Part shown: piece by piece, positions 54,911 through 64,000 of the stretch
Numbering within the stretch: position 1 is the stretch's first letter
Layout: each line of letters starts with the position of its first letter
From: Mesostigma viride
Lineage: Eukaryota > Streptophyta > Mesostigmatophyceae > Mesostigmatales > Mesostigmataceae
Reading direction: 5' to 3'
NCBI GenBank assembly: GCA_009746045.1
Contig: RPFO01000156.1
Span: 6,000,400 to 6,064,399 of the forward strand
Length of the DNA stretch: 64,000 nt
Notes under the pieces: model-generated
The model's database searches: none
Seen by the model: only the letters and a program-made list of their open reading frames with translations
Told to the model about the DNA's origin: nothing
Translations under genes and position numbers: made by a program

Positions 54911-55149
54911 CTATTCCTCGGAATAGTTTTTTTTTATCCATTCCACAAACGCGTTTGTCACAAACACCTTCCATGCTTTCTCAAGAACTTGTCCCCCTGA
55001 TGTTTTTGAGTATTCAAACTCGTCATCCGAAGAAACCAACTCCGGCACATCCTCCGAGAGGGTCTCTAAATTGTCATCGGCTTTCCTTTTGCGCTTGTGG
55101 TTTCCGAAGCATTTTTTTGTTCTTCTTCTGACATTTGTTCTGCAACCAT
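54911..55149 (-). pseudogene. Small acidic ORF broken at an A7 run
   Basis: From ATG at 55149 the frame runs MVAEQMSEEEQK and is lost at seven adenines (55112-55118). One base more would continue into KCFGNHKRKRKADDNLETLS and VFVTNAFVEWIKKNYSEE with a stop at 54911. Either a real frameshift or a homopolymer error. Function unknown. Confidence 0.45.
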
Positions 55150-55254
55150 GGAGTCATTTCGAGGGGGGTGTGGTTTAACGGGTGCAGATTTAAAGTAATT
55201 TGTTTTAGGTGAACGATGGTAAAAACTTCATTAGATATTTTAAACGAACGAGAA

Positions 55255-55675
55255 GCAACAGAAACGACGGCGGGCGTAACTATCATGGGAAACTTTGATA
55301 TCACAAGATCACAATGGACACGAACGCGCTGCAACTTTCACGACATATTCTTCGACATCGAAAATAAAAAAGAAACGACGGCGGGCGTAACTATCATGAA
55401 ACATTGATCTTACAAGAAGCTGACGGGGATGCAACTTTCACGACAAACACTTCGACATCGAAGATGCAAAAGAAACGACGGCGGGCGTAACTATCATGGA
55501 AAGATTGAGCTTACAAGATGACAAGTTAACTGACGGGGGTGCATCTTTCCCGAGATATATTTCGACATCGAAAAGGCAAAAGAAACGACGGCGGGCGTAA
55601 CTAGCACAACCAATGTTGGTCATGTGCTCTTCCAGTAAGACAAGAAACGACGGCGGGCGTAACTATCACACGGTC
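55255..55675 (-). repeat. Tandem ~100-bp repeats carrying the hairpin motif
   Basis: AGAAACGACGGCGGGCGTAA occurs five times (about 55258, 55371, 55469, 55581, 55643) with spacing of 60-115 bp. Between them, CACGACA(A/T)A(C/T)TTCGACATCGA recurs. No coding sequence is evident; the block could be promoter or leader of the minus-strand array. Confidence 0.75.
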
Positions 55676-55714
55676 CAGGAAGAGTGACGTTGGCAGAATT
55701 ATGGTGTTTGTAAA

Positions 55715-56300
<586 letters not shown>

Positions 56301-56325
56301 NNNNNNNNNNNNNNNNNNNNNNNNN
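56301..56325. other. Assembly gap (25 N)
   Basis: Twenty-five N in the middle of low-complexity sequence. The length is likely a placeholder. Confidence 0.99.
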
Positions 56326-59300
56326 CGACGAGCGGGAATTTTTTCAGACCCCGTCCACAAACTCGTCCACCACCTTCGTCACCACCAACCTTTCTTTTTT
56401 CGTTTTACCTCCCATGTCATTGTCCTGTATGCGATCACGGAAAGTCGGATTCCCAGATCCCACCCCCTTCCAAGAGCGTAGTCTTCCCAACTGTGTCCCC
56501 CGCAGCGCGCTTTCTTGGCCTTTGGCAGTCCCTCCTCCTTAGCCCGCCGCCTGGACCTCCTTCTCGACCCTCCGCCGCCGCCGCCCTCTGGCACACCAGC
56601 AAAGAATGTTTGGTTCTTCCACCCAAATCCTCATACAAATGACGGGGGTGGTAGGGAAGCAGAGGCAGCCCTCTCAGGAAACTTCCAGTCCTCTGGTTCG
56701 ACCACTTTCCCTTTAAGCCGGCGGAAGGGTCCCTCACAAACAAGCAAGCGTGAGAATTTATGTATCGCCCTCGTGGCGTGACGACCACCCGCCAAAAGTC
56801 TCTGCGTCAGGCGGCACTCGCGTTATGAACACTTGTCGAGTACCTGTGGCGCGAGGTGCCCTTCAGCTTCACGCCAAACACATGCTCCCCTGCCACCCAA
56901 TACGGAGTCGAAAGTCGCCGTGTAGTGTTTCTGCAAGCGGGCATCAGGATGTGGTCTCCAGGAACCTTGATGTGGGCGAATTGCTTTTGCCGCCGCTCTA
57001 TTCAAATTCTTTGGCGACTTTCCATTATTTTTATCAGGTTGCTGGGAGGGCCCATCCGGATCCATGATCGGCGCTTGGATCAGCCTGTCGGAAAAACATG
57101 TACCAAGTACATGAAATCCAAGAGTTCCCGATGTTATGCGCTGGTGAAAATGGACAGCGTGCGCAGCTTTCGTTAGGCGGCGCGTCAAGGGAAGTTGCCG
57201 TAGCCCGATACTCCTGTGCGAAATCGCCCCGGCTTTTGCGTCGACAACGGGCTTCAAAGGTCCTCAACACCAGAAACAGCCAGCGCTGCATGAAGTTTCT
57301 TCTGCGTCCCGGCCCCCACTTGTCCGTCCTCTTCAGCCCCCCCTGCCTTGTGTCGCTGGCGCCGTTCCCCTTCGGCCTTTGAGCTTGCTCTCCTTTTCTG
57401 CCAAAAGGGCTTCACAATCGGCCCAAGTAATCTTTGCCGTACAGAGGGAGTTGGATTAGACACGCCCTCCCTCTTGAGGGCTCATATGGGCCTGGGGTTA
57501 GGCCCGGTGCACATTCGGCCCAGCGTGAGCCCCACGTTGCCTTGGCTTGGGCTGTGTCCTCCGCGTTTCATGGCGTTTCCCGAGCTGGCCTGACAATTGC
57601 GATTCATCCTCGCCGACGGTTCGGAAACCTGCATCGCCGTATGGCAACAACGCGCCAGAGACACATCGACAGTCTCCCAAATAAGCACAACTCAACTGAG
57701 AACAAGAAAATACGACTCACAAAGAAACGCCGGCGGTTCGCCATCTGACCAAATATGGCATTACTTAGGTGGAACATGAAAACCCCTTATAGAAACGCCG
57801 GCAGGCTCGCCAATTGACCAACTAATGGCATACTGAAAATTAACACAAGGAAGAAAAACCACTTATAGAAACGCCGCGGCGGTCGCCAACTTGGCTTACC
57901 TTCTGTTTCACGGATCTCCACCAGTCCGGGCAGGATGGTCTCACCCTTGAGCATCTGCACGTCCACCCCCCCGAATTTCGTCCAATCCATTGCCCACTCC
58001 CTCCAGCTTCTCCGCGGCCACCGTCTTCGTGACTTCCTTGCTCCTTCCCCTCCGCGCAACGACCCCTGAGCTCCTGCCTTCATGCAAACCCATTCAGCAT
58101 TGCCTTGTACCACACAGATCTGTGGGTCCATTCCACGTCATATTTGGGGCGGACCAGTTCGAATTTCACCGATTTTGATGAGTGTGGGGTTTGTTAAAGT
58201 GGTTCCCGTCCAGCCGAGAAAGCCGCAAATGGCTGGCGGCGACTGTGGCTCTTGTCGATTGGAACCATCTCCCAGGCGGACTTGGCACAAAACTGGTCCA
58301 AAAGCGCGGCCTTTTTCTCACGTCACCGGCGCTTAAAGATCGTTCCAGCATATCGGCCCCCCGTCCTTCAGAACCTTGGTGGGAAAGCCAGCTTCGCCAC
58401 TCCTTGGCCGAGCTCGGTCGCAGGTAGATATCAAATCTCTTTGTCAGTTCATTGCGCTGAGCGTAGCCAGCCTTCATTGTCCTGACCCCGCTATGTCCCC
58501 CCGAAAAAAGTTCCCGCGACCTGACGCTTGGTGTCTTCCTTTTCATCCATTCATTTAAAAGTTTGGGCACCGGTCAAGCCCAAAAACTGAACGAGTACGG
58601 CCACACAAGGAATCACCAGCTTGTCGTGGCCGTAGTCGGACTCCCGATGTTTGCAAAAATGGTGGCGGTCTGCTCGCCTCTCGACAGATGCAAGTCTTCG
58701 TGCGAGGGAGCTTCTGAGGCGCGAGGACCCAACGATACAGGGTTCCTTGTCCACACCCGAATCCGATGCACCAAGGCTTTGGACATTCTCATCGAGGAGG
58801 GTCCCCGAGGACTGAACGGGCAAGCTGCTGCCGCAAACCAGATTTTTGCCTCAGCGAATCTCATCGTTCACGATCCAGTGGGAGTCATCATTCACCGCGA
58901 CCACCGGGGACTTCCCATTCTCAAGCAGAGACACCGGGAGCATCCGCAACCTCCACCCTCCTTTCCTTTTCCCCTTTCCCTTCAGCGGCTTCCCCTTGTG
59001 GTCGCAAGTTGCTTCGGAGAGTCCCTTTCTGGAATTCCGTCGGACAGGCAGCAGTCCACGTACTCGTATTTCCAAATCGGACGGCGCGGTCTGTGGGTGC
59101 TGGCAGTGATTGAACCATTGATGGCCGCTGCTGGGTCGGCCCTTCGGCCTGCACGTACCTGCAAGAAGTGATCGCGAAAAAATCGGAAAGCATAACCAAA
59201 AGGATAAAGTAAAATGTTAACACTTGAGAAACGCCGCCAGTCGCAACCTTACCTGAAAACCTGAACTCAATAACCAAAGCCCCCCTTCACTACAGAAGGT

Positions 59301-62300
59301 CACTTGGCTCATTCCCTCCAACCGTTGATGCGAAATTAATCAGGCGAAACATAATCAAAAGGAATAAAGTGTTCACACTTTGAGAAACGCCGGCCGTCCA
59401 ACCTACATGAAACCTGGACCTCAAGAACAAAAAGGCCCCCTCACAAACAGAGGTATACACTTTGCTCATTTCCCCTCAAACCGTGAGCGAAAAAAAATCT
59501 TGGAAAGCATAATCAAAGGGAATAAGTTAAATGTCACACTAGAGAAACGCCCGGGCCGTTCGCAACTACATAAACCTGGACCTCAAGAAAAAAGCACCCC
59601 CTCACAACAGAGGTAGGAAACTTACCTCAATTCCCCTCTCAACCGCTGCTGCTTCAGCCGCTTCTCGACCCCTCGCGATTCTTAGAGACTTCTCCCGGCG
59701 GGCATCGTGATCCTTCAACATCTTGAATTCAAAGTTCTTGTGCGTCCGCCATCAGTCACCGTCTTCAGTTTTACACCCCCTCTCCTTGCTTTGCCCTCGA
59801 ACAGGATTTCTCCTGCATCTCCCCTTATCAAGGCCTCTGGCGCTCGGAGATCCTCCTCAGGCTTGTATGTGGCGCATCGGGCAGCCAATCAGGGCGAGCG
59901 CACGCATTCTCTTTCACGGACAAACTCCAGCGACTTGATGGAGAGTCAACATCTGAGTTGTACCCAGGTGGGGCGGTTTCCGTTTTCTCACCTCGGGCCA
60001 CAACCCGCTTTGCCAACGTCCTCAGTTTATACGCATCCGCTTGTCCTTAAAGCGTGTGGTCATTTTCGCAGTATCGCCGTCGCTTCCAACCACGCCCTCT
60101 ACCACAGGCTCACCGACAGCGATAGCCCCTCTCCCTGGAGATTGATTTGCCCCCACCCTGACGACCGTCTTCCTCGAACAAGAAACATTATCAACGGGAA
60201 AGATTTTTAATTGTAAGAAAATTGTTAGAGAAACGCGGGCGCGTCGTAAAACTCTGTTCAATTGAGACGAACCTAAACTTCAATTTGTAAGTTCAACGGT
60301 TAACTTACCCTTCCCCCCCATTGGCAGGTGGAACCACCGTAAATTCCACTTCCCCTCCTCTCACCGCCTCTGTACTGCTCGAACCGGACTCTCCCTGTAA
60401 AAATAGCAAACGCGATTTCCATTTCACAAGAAAAAAAAATACTACAAAAAATAAACAAGGATAATTACGCACGCAAAACCTTTTTCAATTACAAAGTAAA
60501 CCCGAGAGAGGGAATCGTAGCACGCACTCATTGTTACCTGGGTGCTTCCCTGCACATTTGAGCCGGGCTCCTCTGTGCACCAACATCCTCGTGCGGCCCT
60601 AGCCGAACATTTCAACGGAAAGTAAAATCCGCTTTAGTTTGTCGGAAAATGACATTTTCGTTGCGAATATTGCAAAAAAATGCTTATTGTTATTCACGAC
60701 ATCAAATTAAAGGGCAGAACTACGGAAGATCGGACGCCGCCACCTTTCCCAAATTTGCCGCGCGTCTCATTTTCACAACATCCTTCCCGTGCATCGCCCC
60801 CCTTCCCCATTCCCCTTGGCCGCGGCGGTTGGGCATATCGCCCGTCTAGCGACCGGCTGAAGTCGGCGCCGAGAAGTCGGGGGATCCCTTGCGGTTTGAG
60901 GGCACTGCGGCCGATTCTCGTGGACCACACTCTCCCCCCTCTGTTTGGCGCTGCTACCAGTCTCGGCAGTGGCGCGGCATGGGATGAGGGGCGCTGGCGG
61001 CTACTGTTTGTGGCGCATTCTGACGCCAACCGAGCGCCACCTTAGCTCCTGCTTGGAGCATGTTATCAATACGACCGGGCTATGAATTGTGTCTTTTGGA
61101 GAGGATAAGGCACCTTTGGCGTATCAGTTTCCCTAAGGATGTCTCGTGTAAATATCCTTAAGCGCGATTTGCTCTTTCACGAGTGCCATTCTCGCGGAGT
61201 CCGCTGAAACCGCGCAAAGCTGAGGACCGCGCAATCCGATCCTCCACCATCTCACGACACGGGTACTCATCCTTCCCCAGTGGGAACCGCCGGACAAAGC
61301 TGACCACCAGATTCCACCATTGGGGGCGGCGTTAGCCCTGCCTTGCAACGCTTGTTGAGGATGGCTGTTGTGAGGAGGCGCTCTTGGGCCTGAACTGCGT
61401 TGCCCTTCTGCATATCCCCTTCCCCCCTAGCGGGGGAGAGGTCCGCCGACCACCTGCGATGTGTTAGGGCCGCCCTTTTCCATCTGCAACACAAAACAAA
61501 AAAAATCCGGAAAAAAAATAGATCAGCAGGGACAGATGCGCCCCCACGTCGCAACTCAATACCAAAAATGCATTCATTATTCAAGTACAAAAAACGTTAT
61601 ATAATTCAGAATGAACGAGAGATTCCATAACAAAAGGAGAACTACGCAACTAAAAGATGCGGACCGCCTCGTCGCAACTTCGTAATTCACTTCTACCTAT
61701 ACAAACAACTCTAGTCCTCATAAAGGAATTCATTTGCAAGGACAATGCAAAAAATTCTGTTACCACCTCCGCGACCCCCAATTTAACCAGTGGTTCGCGA
61801 ATGGGAAATCGCTGGCGGATTTTCGCCGAGCCCTTCACGGGTATATTTTCGAAATCTCGAGGCAAAGGTTTTTGCGCGGAAGAGGGCCCTCAATCAATGC
61901 AGTGCGATCGGACTGGCCAGGGATAAGGGATGCTGGTTCCGGACTGCCTTTGCACGGGGTCACACCATCTTGAAATTTCCCCTAAGTAAGGAAAATCAGA
62001 CGTCAGACGAGTTGAATATGATGCGAAACGTCAAGATTCTTGACCAACCCACATCCATTCAAACCACCTTCTCCGCGGCACATCATGGAAGACCTTGGCC
62101 TTCTCATCCGCCATTCCACTGAGACCCAAACGACACAACGGTCCGCTGTTATCGTCGTGCCTCCTTAAGGCGAAATTGTTCGGACGTTCCTCTTTGTCTC
62201 ATCCCATTTTCCGACAGCCCGAATTACAAGCCCTTTTGCGCTCCGTCACTCCATCCTTCAAATAAAGGACGCTCCATTTGCGCCCCCTCCACAAATTTTG

Positions 62301-64000
62301 GTCAACGTATGTTGCAAAATGACCGGAAATCATGTTCCTTTCCGAAAAGCTCTGCATGTGTTCCCCACACGCAGAACCGCGGTTGGTAATTGACAGCTTT
62401 TAATTTCTATATCCCGGCACTTCTTAATCGGATCCTTTCTCAAGATAAAACGGAGGAAAACAGCATCCTGGTATGGACGTTCCATATGTCGACCGTCAGA
62501 CTGGACATCGCGAAACCGAACATACCCCGCGCCGCGAGTAGTTTTATATATTAAAAAAAAAAATTCGGCATTTTTAAGTCATCTTCATCTATTACGGGAG
62601 CTAAAATTTTGAAGAAAATGCAACAAAGAAAGAACTCCTGGGGCGCAATTCCTCAATAACCACTTTTACGTACAAAACGAATTGGCAATCACATTGACTA
62701 CGATGTTGTTCACTAATACGATTGTTCGCATTATATGTGTATGTAGAGGGGTGGGCATTCAACACGATGGGAGAGAGAAACGACCGGTGGGGCGCAAACT
62801 CATATCAATATAGACTGTGCCCGCGACCGTATCCACTCTCTGCATGGTTTTGTGCAACAACCCGAACTCTAATCGAGGCGAACTCTCGGAACGCTCTTTT
62901 CGCCGCCATTTTTCATCGACACGAGCGAAACATCTCTTTCTTGGCGGCCACAACTTTGGCCTCCTGTTGGCCGGTGTCAGGATAGATTTCGGAACCTCCT
63001 CGTCTTCATCGGGCGCCACTCTCTCCAAAGTACTCTGCACACAGAGAATCCTGCTTCCTCCCCACATCGCCTTCACGCCGGATACAAAACGCTTTGGCTT
63101 GTTGTTTCCACTGCAGAAAAAATCGAACTCTCGTTGAGTTATCAGCGGATGTCGGCGATGTGCCAAAACACATACGCCGAGTAGAAGTCTCCGCTTACAT
63201 CCGTCTGTATTCACGCGAGTCTGGCACAAAAGAGGTGTCGTTCATTCAAAAAAAGGCATCTCAAAGCTACTCAACCATTTTTTCTGGGCGCGGCAACGTA
63301 GCCTCCCTTTTTGCCAAGTCCGCACCTGTCGCGGAGTCTTTGACTATCCAATCTTCAAGCAAGTACTCGTCTCTCCCCGGGCTTGAAATCAAAATTTTAA
63401 CACCCACGACCTCTCCGGCAAGGTCTGTCCAGGCGAATGTCGCAGGGCCCCCCCAAGCCAATCCAGCGTCGAGGGCGCCGCGCCATTCCAGTCCGCGCTG
63501 AGGGCATTTTGTGATGTGGACGAGAATGTTCTGTTCGTGCTCGGCAATACAAGTCAATCCCGAGAGCGCGTTTTATGCAAGTTGGGACACAATCACCACT
63601 TGCGCCGGCTGCCCCTAGTTGAGCGGAAGCAACATCTAATGACAAGTGGCAACCGCTTGGTGTTGTTTGGAAGTCGTTGCCAATTCCTCCTCAGGAGGTG
63701 ACTAGACGAATCAGCACGAAATCTTCCGTTCGAACGGAATCTGCGACATTTACGATAAACTTACCGGCCCCGGAAAAATAAACTCAAAAAAAACGTTTTG
63801 AAATTTTTTATTGTACTTGTTATTATTAATACGAAGGTTTAAATTTGGCACAAAAGAAACGCCCCCAAGGCGCAACTGTTCGAACAGCAATAAGTATGGC
63901 GAATTAAAACATTATCTATTCAATGTGCGATTGATGCTCTGCTGAAAACCTTCCAGGCTTTGACACTGTCGGTATCCCGACCGGACGAGGAGTCGAATCC
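56326..64000 (-). other. Indel-rich second copy of 46795-53870
   Basis: The sequence follows 46795-53870 in the same order and orientation but with small insertions and deletions every few tens of bases: 7,675 bp here against about 7,075 bp there. The intronic hairpin motifs, tandem units and all ORFs of the first copy can be followed (for example MYAQ-free order: 47355-47669 at 57034-57291, 52759-53625 at about 62810-63750), but every long frame is broken. Net insertions and doubled bases suggest unpolished long-read sequence; a true but decayed duplicate is the alternative. No gene should be called independently here. Confidence 0.8.

Noticed and set aside
48063-55665. Hairpin motif as integron attC sites or gene cassettes
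   Set aside because: The arms do not fit the attC consensus, there is no integrase in view, and many copies sit inside spliced introns.
56326-64000. Independent genes or pseudogenes right of the gap
   Set aside because: All coding traces match 46795-53870 and are broken by dense small indels, so separate calls would double-count.

Overview
This is eukaryotic nuclear DNA, most likely from a microalga or similar protist. The evidence is multi-exon genes with GT-AG introns whose reading phases match at every junction, a nuclear gene for a mitochondrial ribosomal protein of the plant/algal type, many short-period satellites, and non-LTR retroelement copies with target-site duplications. The species cannot be named from the sequence; a prasinophyte-grade green alga is one guess.

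Layout. 1-2942: tetranucleotide satellite, then the last three visible exons of an alanine aminotransferase gene (+). 2943-12578: gene-poor land with nested ORF1-only retroelements, a piggyBac-like element bounded by TTAA, and small dispersed repeats. 12579-28756 (-): a 14-exon gene whose exons join without a single phase conflict into a 942-residue protein: signal peptide, a PPC-like domain, two tandem bacterial AapJ/BztA-type amino-acid-binding domains, one transmembrane helix and a short tail. Its introns hold kilobase pentanucleotide arrays and minisatellites. 28757-29753: divergent promoter region. 29754-34465 (+): five-exon gene for mitochondrial ribosomal protein uL24m (152 residues). 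34668-44405: a dense cluster of retroelement copies, several bounded by exact 7-13 bp target-site duplications. 44549-55670 (-): a different style of locus, with one large intron-containing gene of unknown function preceded by five compact ORFs, including a MYND zinc finger and a pair sharing a C-x4-C-x10-C-x2-H motif. A 22-nt hairpin motif recurs between and inside these genes. 55690-56300 is a GA microsatellite, 56301-56325 an N gap, and 56326-64000 an indel-ridden second copy of about 46795-53870 that looks like uncorrected long-read sequence.

The observations of most interest are: (1) the membrane-anchored tandem amino-acid-binding-protein gene; (2) repeated duplication of splice junctions into the neighbouring intron in at least four unrelated genes; (3) a compensating 3' hairpin with a CAAC loop at the end of several retroelement families, with insertions only 44 and 21 bp long; (4) the 9-4-9 hairpin motif of the right-hand locus. 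The genes do not form an operon. The SBP-receptor gene and the uL24m gene share an intergenic promoter region; the others are independent.
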